Source of the DNA: Paenibacillus sp. LHD-117
GTDB lineage: Bacteria > Bacillota > Bacilli > Paenibacillales > Paenibacillaceae
Assembly: GCF_030929555.1 (NCBI RefSeq)
Contig: NZ_JAVFVT010000002.1
Span: forward strand, 186,001 to 250,000
Length of the DNA: 64,000 bases
Reading direction: 5' to 3'
Within the stretch, counting starts at the first letter, position 1; the number at the start of each line of letters is the position of its first letter. Position numbers and translations under genes: made by a program. Below the pieces are notes generated by a model. That model had not been told where the DNA came from. It saw only the letters and a program-made list of their open reading frames with translations, and made no database searches. Below, piece by piece: positions 25,973 to 34,585 of this stretch.

Positions 25973-26512
25973 TTATCCTTTGTCTCTATTCAATGTGGAG
26001 CGAATGCGCTTCATGCGAAGCTTGCGGTTAATATCCGCGAACAGCCGCTTCGCGACGGAATGCTGCGGATCCAGGCGGAGCGCTTCCCGCGCAAGATCAT
26101 GGGCTTGCATAAGCTCACCTTCGGTAAACCGGACCATCGCGAGCGTATAATAACCGTCGAAGCTGAGCGGATCCAGCGCGATCGCTGCGCCGAGCCGATC
26201 GCCCGCCTCCAGCAGCCTGGGCGGCGATTCCGCAAGCAAGCCGTTCGCTTCCGCCAGCAGCAGCTTGGCTTGAATGAACTGCGAATGATAGCGGTATTCG
26301 TCGTTATCCGGCTCCAACTTTTCGGCTGCGCCCGCGTATTCCTTGGCCTTGGCCCATTTGTTGCTTCTGGCGCAGGATACCGCGCATTTATGATAATATC
26401 CCGCATTGCCAGGATCGGCCTCGATCGCAAGCTCGAACCAGTGGATCGCGCCTTCGAAATCGCCGCGGAATATATAGTCGTACGCCTTCCTGATGCAGCT
26501 TTCCCCATCCAT
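25973..26512 (-). CDS. TPR protein of unknown function in the dapB operon
   Basis: 179 residues with four TPR-like units (IRKAYDYIFRGDFEGAIHWF, YYHKCAVSCARSNKWAKAKE, then DGYYTLAMVRFTEGELMQAH and AREALRLDPQHSVAK). No signal or membrane segment, so cytoplasmic. AAGGAGG nine bases upstream of ATG 26512 fixes the start; the ATGs before it touch that site. It lies between ypjD and dapB, a slot that is empty in B. subtilis. Function unknown. Confidence 0.7.
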   Translation of the reverse strand: MDGESCIRKAYDYIFRGDFEGAIHWFELAIEADPGNAGYYHKCAVSCARSNKWAKAKEYAGAAEKLEPDNDEYRYHSQFIQAKLLLAEANGLLAESPPRLLEAGDRLGAAIALDPLSFDGYYTLAMVRFTEGELMQAHDLAREALRLDPQHSVAKRLFADINRKLRMKRIRSTLNRDKG

Positions 26513-26566
26513 CCGTGCCATCCTCCTTGTACAGGATTGATGGTACAGCATATGTCGGGAGCTTGC

Positions 26567-26902
26567 TTACAGTTCGTTCATTTTCTTCGTCCAGCGGTTC
26601 GCGTCGCGTGTATTAAACTTGTGCATCACTTTGTTGTGGGCTTCTGTTAAATCGATGTCGAGCGAATTCGCGAAGCAAGATAAGATAAACAAGATGTCGC
26701 CAAGCTCCATCTCGATGCTATTTTCCGCCTCGTCCGCTTTTTTCGGTTTCTCGCCGTACTTATGGTTAATTTCCCTGGCCAATTCGCCGACTTCTTCCGA
26801 CATACGAGCCATGAGCGCTAGCGGGCTGAAGTATCCTTCTTTGAATTGCGAGATATAAGCGTCTACTTCTCGCTGGATTTCTGACAATGATTTTTCGGGC
26901 AT
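26567..26902 (-). CDS. ypjD: MazG-like nucleotide pyrophosphohydrolase (YpjD)
   Basis: 111 residues of the all-alpha NTP pyrophosphatase fold. SEEVGELAREINHKYGEK and IEMELGDILFILSCFAN give the EExxE...ExxD metal pattern. It is expected to hydrolyse nucleoside triphosphates, likely as a house-cleaning enzyme; the natural substrate is not known. First gene of the dapB cluster, divergent from ypjC, as in B. subtilis. Confidence 0.88.
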   Translation of the reverse strand: MPEKSLSEIQREVDAYISQFKEGYFSPLALMARMSEEVGELAREINHKYGEKPKKADEAENSIEMELGDILFILSCFANSLDIDLTEAHNKVMHKFNTRDANRWTKKMNEL

Positions 26903-27041
26903 AACCGCGCTTCCTTTCCAACAATCGCTATTCTTTTCTATGTTACCGTATTGCTCTGCCGAAAATCAATGTTTTTTGAAGTACGCAACTTAGACATACT
27001 AAGGGCAGCAGCCCATATTCCGAAGGGAGTTTTTTAGTTTT

Positions 27042-27902
27042 ATGAATCGCATTATTAGCCAAGTTCGCATCATCGTGCCAATCCTCGTCGGCGCCGCCAT
27101 TTATGCATTCGGCCTGCAATATTTCCTGCTTCCTAACCAATTGATGGAAGGCGGCGTGACGGGGATCGGGGTCTTGCTTAATTACGCGGCGGGATGGCCC
27201 TTGTCCGTCACGACTCTGCTGCTCAATATTCCGTTGTTTCTCTTAGGCTGGAAAGCGCTTGGCAAATGGCAAATGCTTTATACGATCATCGGGACGGTAT
27301 CGTTATCGATATTCCTTGCGCTCATCGAAGAAATGATACGCAACGATTGGATTGTCCCCTTCCATAGCACCAACGATAATATGCTTGTGGCGCTTTACGC
27401 CGGCGCTACTCTTGGCGCGGGTCTTGGCATCGTCTTCCGGTTCGGGGGCACGACCGGTGGTATCGACATCGTAGCCAGAATACTGTCGAGACGAGGCTTC
27501 AGCATGGGCCAGATCATCTTGTTGTTTGACGCGCTCATTATCGGAGTTTCGTTAATCTACATATCGCTGGAGAAGGTTCTCTATACCCTGGTCGTTGTCT
27601 TCATTGCTACAAAAATCATCGACTTCATCCAAGACGGCGCCTATTCCGCCAAAGCCTTCTCCATCATCTCGGATCATAGCGCCGCCATCGCGCAGAGAAT
27701 CACGATAGAGCTAGAGCGAGGGGTAACCTTAATGCCGGCCAAGGGCGCGTTCTCCGGGCATGACAAAGAGGTCGTTTATTGCGTAGTGGGCCGGTACGAA
27801 ACCAGACGCCTCAAAAGCATCATACGCAATATCGACCCTAGGGCGTTCATCGTGATCGCCGACGTCCATGACGTTCTCGGAGAAGGCTTCAAGGAGGAAT
27901 AA
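27042..27902 (+). CDS. ypjC: YitT-family membrane protein (YpjC)
   Basis: 286 residues. Five hydrophobic segments in the first 190 (for example VPILVGAAIYAFGLQYFLLP, LYAGATLGAGLGIVFRFGG) make up the YitT membrane part, and the last 90 residues are a soluble DUF2179 domain (TLMPAKGAFSGHDKEVVYCVV). The molecular role is unknown. GAAGGGAG precedes ATG 27042. It is the only plus-strand gene in this stretch, divergent from ypjD and convergent with ypjB. Confidence 0.85.
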   Translation: MNRIISQVRIIVPILVGAAIYAFGLQYFLLPNQLMEGGVTGIGVLLNYAAGWPLSVTTLLLNIPLFLLGWKALGKWQMLYTIIGTVSLSIFLALIEEMIRNDWIVPFHSTNDNMLVALYAGATLGAGLGIVFRFGGTTGGIDIVARILSRRGFSMGQIILLFDALIIGVSLIYISLEKVLYTLVVVFIATKIIDFIQDGAYSAKAFSIISDHSAAIAQRITIELERGVTLMPAKGAFSGHDKEVVYCVVGRYETRRLKSIIRNIDPRAFIVIADVHDVLGEGFKEE

Positions 27903-27928
27903 CGGCCTCCGCGGACCTGCTAAAAAAG

Positions 27929-28828
27929 TTATTTGATGGATTTGATTCCGTAAGGCGTTTGCTTGTACTTTCGCCATCCTACATAAGTCAATACGGCGGA
28001 GATCATCGTACCGAGGAAGAAGGTCCATTGCAGCGGATGCGATGCCGAAGGAGGAGCAAGCACTGGAACAGGGTCGGCGTTTTCTTCCGATCGGAAAATA
28101 TGGTCCAGCGCCAGCGCCGTACCGTCCAGCGACTCTTCAACCAATCGAATGCCTTTTTTGGAGGCGTTTCCTTCCTCCTTCTTCAGCGAGTCGATCATCT
28201 TCACCGAATAAGCCATTCGTTGTCTTAGCTCTTCCACGCGGAGCGAGTGGCCGGTCATGATAGCGGCAGTTTCCATGCGATTGACATGCGCTTGCATCGT
28301 GGTAAGCAGCGCGTCGGCCGCATCGGCTGCTGCCAAACGATCGTCCGTGCTTCGTTTGAGCGCTTGTCCGACCAACCGGACATCTTCCCTCAGCAACCGC
28401 TCGTACTGGTACCATAAAGATCCGCTGCCGCCGATCACGGCATCGAAAGCCAATCTGACCCGGGCGGCATATTCTCGCCATTCCGTATTGGAAGAGCCCC
28501 TAGCAAGCACTAATTCGATCGCCTTAAGGTCGGCTGCGATCGCGTCCCAACCTTCTTCATGACCGTAATAGCGCAGCATCTCGCTTGCAATGCCCTTCTG
28601 AAGCTTCTGAATCTGTACATAGGCATATTGCCGATTATTATCATTCGCGGCGCCGTACAGCGCCGTAGCCATTTCATCCATTCGGTACAGCGATTCGTAC
28701 GGACTATCGGTGAACAAAAACATCACTTTCGATTCGGGTCCCGTGCCGCCCCATACGGCGCCGGCCGATCCGATCGTCATGAAGACACATAGGATAAACG
28801 GAACTACAAACCGCGTTTTCACGAACAT
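27929..28828 (-). CDS. ypjB: Sporulation protein YpjB-like, signal peptide plus C-terminal anchor
   Basis: About 299 residues. A hydrophobic N terminus ending near AGAVWGG looks like a signal peptide, a helical and possibly coiled region makes up most of the chain, and FFLGTMISAVLTYVGW (about 268-285) is a C-terminal membrane segment followed by a basic tail. Architecture and synteny (ypjA-ypjB-ypjC-ypjD) match YpjB, a protein linked to sporulation. The start is uncertain: ATG 28828 or GTG 28819, the latter better spaced from GGGG. Confidence 0.7.
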   Translation of the reverse strand: MFVKTRFVVPFILCVFMTIGSAGAVWGGTGPESKVMFLFTDSPYESLYRMDEMATALYGAANDNNRQYAYVQIQKLQKGIASEMLRYYGHEEGWDAIAADLKAIELVLARGSSNTEWREYAARVRLAFDAVIGGSGSLWYQYERLLREDVRLVGQALKRSTDDRLAAADAADALLTTMQAHVNRMETAAIMTGHSLRVEELRQRMAYSVKMIDSLKKEEGNASKKGIRLVEESLDGTALALDHIFRSEENADPVPVLAPPSASHPLQWTFFLGTMISAVLTYVGWRKYKQTPYGIKSIK

Positions 28829-28864
28829 CACCCCATAGACCACTTTATGAGGAATTGTCCAAGC

Positions 28865-29497
28865 TTATACCTGATTTCTGTACCGGTAGACCAGCCATGC
28901 CGCGGCAAAGCTGAATAGCGACAAGATGTAGGTGAACAGCTCTACAGCCGAGCGATCATCCTCCAATTCATCGGGAAGCCATGGATTCACGCCATATGTA
29001 TAGTCGATCGTATCGTTAAGCAGCAGCCATCCTAACGCGATAACCAGCGCGATGGGCCCTGCTTTCATAAAACGGTAATAAAGCAGCGCCTCCACGGCCA
29101 TCGCGAGATGCGATGCCATCAGCATGTAATGAGTCCAATTAAGCACGTCGCCTTGCGAAGCGCCTGCGATGATCATGGCAACTGCCCAAATGCCATACTT
29201 CACCGAACATACGACGGCCAAAGCTTCGATCAGTACTCTCCCCGCCTTCGCGAAACCGGACGGATTGCCGAGCGGGAACATGAGATAGAGTAATGCCATC
29301 GTAAAAAATAAGCTGGATGTCGGCGAATCTGGAACAAAAGGAATCATCCAAACCGGCTTATGGACGGCCGTCCATTCCAGCTGACTGTCGTACCAAATGT
29401 ACCCGTACACGGTCCCCGCCAAATTCACGATGAACAGCAGCCACAGGAACGGGCGATTCAATAAGAAGCTTTTGCTCCAGAAGAAAGAGACTTGCAT
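28865..29497 (-). CDS. ypjA: YpjA-like integral membrane protein (DUF1405)
   Basis: 210 residues with about six membrane segments (LWLLFIVNLAGTVYGYIWYD, FFTMALLYLMFPLG, YSFAAAWLVY-like end). No enzymatic motif. Position between qcrC and ypjB is as in B. subtilis ypjA. GGAAGG six bases upstream fixes ATG 29497. A terminator lies immediately upstream, so expression depends on read-through from qcrABC or on its own weak promoter. Confidence 0.75.
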   Translation of the reverse strand: MQVSFFWSKSFLLNRPFLWLLFIVNLAGTVYGYIWYDSQLEWTAVHKPVWMIPFVPDSPTSSLFFTMALLYLMFPLGNPSGFAKAGRVLIEALAVVCSVKYGIWAVAMIIAGASQGDVLNWTHYMLMASHLAMAVEALLYYRFMKAGPIALVIALGWLLLNDTIDYTYGVNPWLPDELEDDRSAVELFTYILSLFSFAAAWLVYRYRNQV

Positions 29498-29512
29498 AAC
29501 AGGCCTTCCTTT

Positions 29513-29549
29513 CAAAAAAAACCTGACCGTAGAATACGATCAGGTTTTT
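29513..29549 (-). terminator. Terminator after qcrC
   Basis: ACCTGACCGT and ACGATCAGGT arms around a short loop, with A and T tracts on both sides, so it can stop transcription in either direction. It lies 12 bases after the qcrC stop. Confidence 0.85.
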
Positions 29550-29560
29550 CGTTCTTGGTT

Positions 29561-30412
29561 TTATTCTTGGGTTTGCTTGGACAGCCAAACCGCTAGAGAA
29601 TCGATCTCTTCAGCAGTCAGGTTGCCTTCGTAAGCAGGCATCGCGTTTCGACCCTTCGTGATGGTCTCCGCGATCTCTTCCTTGCTCAGACGGTTGCCGA
29701 TGCCCAGAAGCGCTGGACCGACCGAGCCGTTCAGATCGGTTGCGTGGCAGCCGATACATTGCGCTTGGATAATCTCCATAGCAGGATCATCAGGCTCGAT
29801 GATCGCCGCTGCTTTCTTAAGCGGATTCGGTCTAGGTTCGCCGCGTTCGATCGCTTCGCGGGCCTTCTCTTCGCGAACGTGATGTTCAGGAGTCTGACCG
29901 TTCTGCTCCAGCATGTGCTGGTAGTGATCCCATGATACGACCGTCAGATAGACGCATGCCGCCAGCGTAAGTAGCATAAGCGAGGATGCGATCGGACGAC
30001 GGTAGAAACGGCGTTCTTTGCCCGTATCCAGGAACGGCGCAAGCAGCAAAGCTCCGAACATGATGGCAGGTATGCCCATTGTGCCAAGCAAGACATATTC
30101 TTGCGAAACGTATGGATATTTCAAAAATTGATACAGGAACAAGAAGTACCAGTCCGGCATCGGAATAAACGCGGTATTCGTTGGATCCGCGGGATAACCG
30201 AGCGGAGCAGGCTCTGCGATCGTCCATGCCAGGAACCCGACAAGCACGACGCAGCCAACCATCCATTCCTTAAGCAGGAAGTTCGGGATGAAGGCTTCCG
30301 ACTTGCCCGGGAACGAGGTGTAGTCGGGCGGCGTTTGGATGCCTGCGCCTTTCTTGACACGGGAGTCGCCGACATAAACGACCTTCTCGTTCGATTTATG
30401 ACCATGCGCCAT
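29561..30412 (-). CDS. qcrC: Menaquinol:cytochrome c reductase, cytochrome b/c subunit
   Basis: Fusion subunit typical of Bacillus: the N-terminal half gives membrane helices equivalent to subunit IV of b6f (MVGCVVLVGFLAWTIAEP, LLGTMGIPAIMFGALLLAPF, LMLLTLAACVYLTVVSW), and the C-terminal half is a cytochrome c domain with one haem site, AQCIGCHATDLNG, and a distal Met in GRNAMPAYEGNL. 283 residues. Electrons pass from menaquinol through this haem to cytochrome c. GGAGGG precedes ATG 30412. Confidence 0.95.
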   Translation of the reverse strand: MAHGHKSNEKVVYVGDSRVKKGAGIQTPPDYTSFPGKSEAFIPNFLLKEWMVGCVVLVGFLAWTIAEPAPLGYPADPTNTAFIPMPDWYFLFLYQFLKYPYVSQEYVLLGTMGIPAIMFGALLLAPFLDTGKERRFYRRPIASSLMLLTLAACVYLTVVSWDHYQHMLEQNGQTPEHHVREEKAREAIERGEPRPNPLKKAAAIIEPDDPAMEIIQAQCIGCHATDLNGSVGPALLGIGNRLSKEEIAETITKGRNAMPAYEGNLTAEEIDSLAVWLSKQTQE

Positions 30413-30430
30413 AAGTAAGCCCTCCTTCGC

Positions 30431-31102
30431 TTAAAGTGGTCCTGAAATGCCTTGCTTCCGGATCATCAGGAAATGCGCCGCCAGCATGGCGATCAATGCG
30501 CCAGGCAGGAAGAATACGTGAATCGCGAAGAAGCGAGTCAGCGTCTGCGCGCCTACGATGTCGCCGCCATACAGGAAGTCAGCAATATACGATCCGATGT
30601 ACGGTACGGATGCCGCGATTTCAACCCCTACTTTAGTTGCGTAGTAAGCCTTGTTGTCCCATGGAAGCAGGTAGCCCGTGAAACCCAGGCCCAGCATGAT
30701 GAAGAATATCAACATTCCGACAACCCAGTTCATCTCGCGCGGCGCCTTGTAGGAGCCGGTGAAGAACACGCGGAGCGTATGTAGGAACATCATTACGATA
30801 ACCAAGCTTGCGCCGAAGTGGTGCATGCCGCGGACGATTTGTCCGAAAGCGACCTGATGCTGCAGGAAGTCAACGCTTGCATATGCGTTGATGATATCCG
30901 GCACGTAATACATCGTCAGGAACATGCCCGACAGGATTTGAATAACCGTGATGAAAAACGTCAAGCCGCCGAAACAATACACGAACGCGGAGAAGTGATG
31001 CGCGGGGTTAACGTGCTCCGGCACCTCATGGTCTGCCACGTCTCTCCAAAGCGGCGTAATGTCAAGACGTTCGTCTATCCAGTTGTATACATTCTTAAAC
31101 AT
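30431..31102 (-). CDS. qcrB: Menaquinol:cytochrome c reductase, cytochrome b subunit
   Basis: 223 residues with four membrane helices and the haem-ligand histidine pairs (GMHHFGASLVIVMMFLHTLRV and FFAIHVFFLPGALIAMLAAHFLM). Cytochrome b6-type length, with the rest of the classical cytochrome b supplied by QcrC. MNWVVG and the LPWDNKAYYATKVG loop belong to the quinol site. Between qcrA and qcrC with short gaps. Confidence 0.96.
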   Translation of the reverse strand: MFKNVYNWIDERLDITPLWRDVADHEVPEHVNPAHHFSAFVYCFGGLTFFITVIQILSGMFLTMYYVPDIINAYASVDFLQHQVAFGQIVRGMHHFGASLVIVMMFLHTLRVFFTGSYKAPREMNWVVGMLIFFIMLGLGFTGYLLPWDNKAYYATKVGVEIAASVPYIGSYIADFLYGGDIVGAQTLTRFFAIHVFFLPGALIAMLAAHFLMIRKQGISGPL

Positions 31103-31118
31103 CTGTCATCCGCCCTCC

Positions 31119-31649
31119 TTAGAATCTGCTGTTCGGTTTAATGGCTCCAAGGTAAATGAATCCTTGATCGATATTGACTTCGTACTCGTCGAGCGGCGTA
31201 TTGGCGACAGCCAGGTTCTTGCCATCTTTCGTGTAGCGCGCGTCGTGACACGGGCAATCGTACTCGTTCTGGCCCTTCGCGTTCCAAGCGATCGTACAGC
31301 CAAGATGCTTACAGACCGGCGACAGCGCGAAGACCTCTCCTTTGTCATTCTTGGAGATCCAGGCAACCAGCTCCGGCTCGCTTTCGTACCATCCATCGAC
31401 CTGATGAATTTTGAATTTGAATTCTTGCGGTTCGTTCGTAATTTTGCTCTCTTCGACAACCTTTACGAATGTGCCCTCGCCCTTCTTCTTAAGAAGAGGG
31501 TCAACCGCAAACCGAACCATCGGCAGTACCGCGCCACCCATCATGAAGGCCGTCGTGCCGCCAAGCGTATATGACAAAAATTGACGCCGGGACATTTCTT
31601 TGCGCTGAACCGGACGATGCGCCGTCTCGTGTTGTTCATGATTACTCAT
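31119..31649 (-). CDS. qcrA: Menaquinol:cytochrome c reductase, Rieske iron-sulfur subunit
   Basis: 176 residues. The N terminus has an SRRQFLSYTLGGTTAFMMGG segment, a twin-arginine-type signal anchor. The Rieske cluster ligands are in VCKHLGCTIAW and CPCHDARY (two Cys, two His). ATG 31649 is chosen because upstream in-frame codons lack a binding site; AAGGGGGG is 12 bases away. First gene of qcrA-qcrB-qcrC; a strong promoter lies about 85 bases upstream. Confidence 0.94.
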   Translation of the reverse strand: MSNHEQHETAHRPVQRKEMSRRQFLSYTLGGTTAFMMGGAVLPMVRFAVDPLLKKKGEGTFVKVVEESKITNEPQEFKFKIHQVDGWYESEPELVAWISKNDKGEVFALSPVCKHLGCTIAWNAKGQNEYDCPCHDARYTKDGKNLAVANTPLDEYEVNIDQGFIYLGAIKPNSRF

Positions 31650-31731
31650 CTTCTGTTCTAACCCCCCTTTGCCAACCATATCTCGCGTCTTGCCGCACGG
31701 CAAAAACACATGACGAACTAGGACATTACTT

Positions 31732-31760
31732 ATAATAGCCTAGGTACTTGGGAGCGTCAA
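31732..31760 (-). promoter_or_regulatory. Strong sigma-A promoter of qcrABC
   Basis: Minus-strand TTGACG (31755-31760), 17 bases, TATTAT (31732-31737). Five of six at both boxes. It gives a leader of about 75 bases before qcrA. TTTG-rich direct repeats lie just upstream at 31807-31832. Confidence 0.8.
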
Positions 31761-31889
31761 GAATATGGCCCGATATTTGCGTCAATCTGGAAATGGCGTT
31801 CAATAATTTGTTGTCAATTTGTCACATTTGACCTGCTATGGCATTTGTTTTCCCCATTTTTCGGTCATCTTATACGAAAACGCTACCCA

Positions 31890-32315
31890 TTATGAAGCAG
31901 AATTGCCGCTCCATGTATTTCTCACCAACGTGCCGACAAACTCCTGGCCCGGAAGCACGCCGTTGTCGCCGGGACGAAGCACGATATCCGCGCCCGCGCG
32001 AGAAAAATCCAGTTCCTGCTTCGCGGTTGCTACTATAATGTAGGTAAAGCCCGATTGCCTTAGCCCTTCGACCAGTCGCGCGATCGAATCATCCTTCTCT
32101 GGCCCGTCCGCGACATAATGGCATGCGGGGTATGTCACGACCCTGCCTTTGAACGGAATTTCGACCAGATCCAGCATATCCCTTAGCCGCTCCAGCTGTT
32201 CGGTCGCTTCATACGGGGATTCCTTCCCCGTCAAACCCGTTACGGGCAGCAGACAGGTGTCCAAGTATGGCGCCAGCTCGTCCCATCGTTCCTTCTCGAT
32301 TTCGCTAAATTTCAT
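31890..32315 (-). CDS. ypiF: YpiF-like DUF2487 protein
   Basis: 141 residues, soluble, starting MKFSEIEKERWDELAPYLDTCLLPV, a typical start for the DUF2487 family (YpiF of B. subtilis), which precedes qcrA there too. No catalytic motif is apparent. Here a separate qcr promoter lies between it and qcrA, so it need not be part of the qcr transcript. Function unknown. Confidence 0.75.
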   Translation of the reverse strand: MKFSEIEKERWDELAPYLDTCLLPVTGLTGKESPYEATEQLERLRDMLDLVEIPFKGRVVTYPACHYVADGPEKDDSIARLVEGLRQSGFTYIIVATAKQELDFSRAGADIVLRPGDNGVLPGQEFVGTLVRNTWSGNSAS

Positions 32316-32461
32316 CCGCTTCTCCCCGTTTCCCGCTAGTTTCCTTCATCCGAATCTCCAACTTTACCATTCTACAAAAGAAAGCCTCCATATGCTAGTG
32401 CCGATGTGCCGTCGGCTTAGCAAGGAAGCTCCTGTCGATTTTTATTGGCGATAAAGGTAAC

Positions 32462-32644
32462 TCATTGTTTAAGCCCATTCAGCTGCTTGACAAGACGGTA
32501 GAACGTATCCTCGTCGCCTTCGGCAAGCGCCTTGTCGATGGCGTCGTTCAATTGGTGGGTCTGAAATTTGAGCACTGCTTCATCAAGCACCAGCTCCGCG
32601 ACCAAGCCAAGCATCGCTTCATACGTTACTTTCATTTTGTCCAT
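32462..32644 (-). CDS. Short IDEAL-domain protein
   Basis: 60 residues, MDKMKVTYEAMLGLVAELVL followed by DEAVLKFQTHQLNDAIDKAL and an acidic turn. That is the IDEAL domain, usually the C-terminal part of YpiB-type proteins that sit next to ypiF in B. subtilis. Here the N-terminal YpiB part is missing, so the domain stands alone. GGAGG eight bases before ATG 32644. Function unknown, likely a small adaptor. Confidence 0.7.
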   Translation of the reverse strand: MDKMKVTYEAMLGLVAELVLDEAVLKFQTHQLNDAIDKALAEGDEDTFYRLVKQLNGLKQ

Positions 32645-32666
32645 AGGATACACCTCCACACCGGCG

Positions 32667-33173
32667 TTAATGGATCCTATATTCGATTCCTTTCGTCACG
32701 TAGCTCTCCATCGTCCTTCTCATGCGCTGCAAATCGTCCTCTGTCAATTCTCTAACGACTTTGGCGGGTGTTCCGAGAGAAAGCGTATAGGAAGGTATTT
32801 TCTTATTCTCCGTAACAATCGAACCGGCTCCTATTAAAGCATATTCACCGATGTCGGCGCCGTTAAGTACGATTGCCCCCATTCCGATTAATGTGCCTCT
32901 GCCCAGCTTGCATCCATGTACGATCGCGCTGTGCCCGACAGAAACTTCATCCTCAATGATAAGCGGCTGATCCGTATTCACGTGTCCTACCACATTGTCC
33001 TGGATATTGCAGCTGTGCCCGATGCGGATTGGCGCCAAGTCGCCCCGCAGCACCGCGTTAAACCATATCGTGCTCGCATCGCCGAGCGTGACGTCGCCGA
33101 CGAGCTTCGCCCCCTCCGCTACGTAACAATCTTTGCCGAGGGCAGGCATGATTCCTTTGTAAGGCAATAACAT
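32667..33173 (-). CDS. Gamma-class carbonic anhydrase-like hexapeptide protein
   Basis: 168 residues of left-handed beta-helix repeats (GDVTLGDASTIWFNAVLRGD, CKLGRGTLIGMGAIVLNGADIG). The metal-binding histidines of the gamma class are in VGHVNTD and VGHSAIVHGCKLG. Homologues include YtoA and PaaY; activity as carbonic anhydrase or thioesterase is not certain. 22 bases upstream of the IDEAL gene on the same strand. Confidence 0.85.
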   Translation of the reverse strand: MLLPYKGIMPALGKDCYVAEGAKLVGDVTLGDASTIWFNAVLRGDLAPIRIGHSCNIQDNVVGHVNTDQPLIIEDEVSVGHSAIVHGCKLGRGTLIGMGAIVLNGADIGEYALIGAGSIVTENKKIPSYTLSLGTPAKVVRELTEDDLQRMRRTMESYVTKGIEYRIH

Positions 33174-33231
33174 GTTTGATCCTCTCCCTTTTCCATGGTA
33201 GGAGAGATTCTACCAATCGACGTGGCCAAAG

Positions 33232-34392
33232 TCAATGAGCAAGCTTCAGGCCTAATCCCGTCACGACCGCGCTTCCGGCCTTGGTCATACGGACGACCGT
33301 GCCATGATCGGGATGTTCCCCGATTCGCAGCAGCCCGAGATGCATCATCATCGTCATGATCCTGACTTCCATAATCGCGGTAGCGTCGTCGTAATAATAA
33401 GGTTTGACGAAAGGATTAAGTACTTGCTTGAGCGAATCGACCGTCACCCACTCGCCTGCGAGTGCTTGAATCCAGTGCACAAGCGACAGCAGATTGGCGA
33501 CGGGTCCCTTGTAAAGCTTAAGCCAATAAGCGAACATAGCTTCCGTCTCTTGAGGCGGCGCTTGCTTCAGACGCTCCAACCCTTTGTCGGTCACGGTCAA
33601 AAACTCATCTTTCTCGCTGATGTACCCTGCGCTGCAGCAGAAGTCGTAAAGAAATGAGAAACGATCGGGATACACGTTGAAATGACGGCCGTATCCGAAA
33701 CGCCAGCCGCCCTTCGCCGGAGGTTCTTCCTGAACGCTCATCCGGTCGAGCAACTGAAGCAGGAATCGCTTGTACATGGAGCCGTCCGCCGTCAACTGGA
33801 TTTCATTGTGGTAGACGTAATGAAGCAGTTGCTTGACATCATCCTTCATGAGCTCTTGCTCGTCCCTATAAAGCGGCGGGTCTTCCGATTGCGTGAGCTC
33901 TTCCGAGAATCGTCTCTTGAGCGTATCCCGGAATCGCGTCTTCAAATCGCGCGGGACTTGAAACAGATAGCGGTTAGGACCGCTAAAGCCGTTGAATAAC
34001 CAGCCTTGATGCTTGAATCTCGCGATAACATCTCTCGGGCTTGGCGGCGGCGCTACGGCGGCAGGCTTCTTCTTTCCCCGCTTCGGCTTTTTCGGATCGG
34101 GCTCCTCCGCGGCTATTTGTTCGATACCGAATCGCGACTGTTGCACGCGCGCGATCAAGTCTTCCAAGCTGTACGACTCCCGGGACTCGAACAGCAACGA
34201 ATTCAAGAACCGAATCTCTTCCAGCTTCATAACGCTGATCTGTTCTTCGAATACATCGTGGCGGCTGACCCTGGCAAGAATCGACTGAATCAATTCGTTT
34301 TTCGAATTGCCGTTGCACTCGCAACGATAGACATTCGCGATTCGGCTAAGCTGGCCGATATCCGCGTAACCGAGCATATCCGATAAATTCAT
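33232..34392 (-). CDS. Uncharacterised 386-residue protein with winged-helix-like C-terminal half
   Basis: Not confidently recognised. Residues 1-95 are helical (MNLSDMLGYADIGQLSRIAN). A lysine- and proline-rich linker (DPKKPKRGKKKPAAVAPPP, about 98-118) separates it from the larger part, which has repeated winged-helix features (DEFLTVTDKGLERLKQ, MTKAGSAVVTGLGLKLAH). This architecture is reminiscent of helicase-associated (XPB N-terminal-like) proteins, but no helicase motors are present. AAAGGGG precedes ATG 34392. No close operon partner. Confidence 0.6.
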   Translation of the reverse strand: MNLSDMLGYADIGQLSRIANVYRCECNGNSKNELIQSILARVSRHDVFEEQISVMKLEEIRFLNSLLFESRESYSLEDLIARVQQSRFGIEQIAAEEPDPKKPKRGKKKPAAVAPPPSPRDVIARFKHQGWLFNGFSGPNRYLFQVPRDLKTRFRDTLKRRFSEELTQSEDPPLYRDEQELMKDDVKQLLHYVYHNEIQLTADGSMYKRFLLQLLDRMSVQEEPPAKGGWRFGYGRHFNVYPDRFSFLYDFCCSAGYISEKDEFLTVTDKGLERLKQAPPQETEAMFAYWLKLYKGPVANLLSLVHWIQALAGEWVTVDSLKQVLNPFVKPYYYDDATAIMEVRIMTMMMHLGLLRIGEHPDHGTVVRMTKAGSAVVTGLGLKLAH

Positions 34393-34508
34393 GGCTCACC
34401 CCTTTCTTCGCAGCCCTGTTTGCAAACCAGGCGACAGCTCAAAGGTTTTATTACCATTATTGGACAATTCCGAAATTTAATACCTAACCGAAAATCGAGG
34501 CAAAAATG

Positions 34509-34552
34509 AAAAAAGCCGTCCAATTCGTCGAACTGACGAACGGGACGGCTTT
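34509..34552 (-). terminator. Terminator after the histidine phosphatase gene
   Basis: AAAGCCGTCC and GGACGGCTTT arms enclose a smaller hairpin, and the minus strand runs into TTTTTTCATTTTTG. Thirty-four bases after the stop. Confidence 0.85.
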
Positions 34553-34585
34553 CCGAGCCTGTGGCTGACGTGCATGCGAGATGGT

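Noticed and set aside
31785..31832. A Rex operator upstream of qcrABC
   Set aside because: The GTCACATTTGAC half-sites do not form the TTGTGAAATATTTCACAA-type palindrome.
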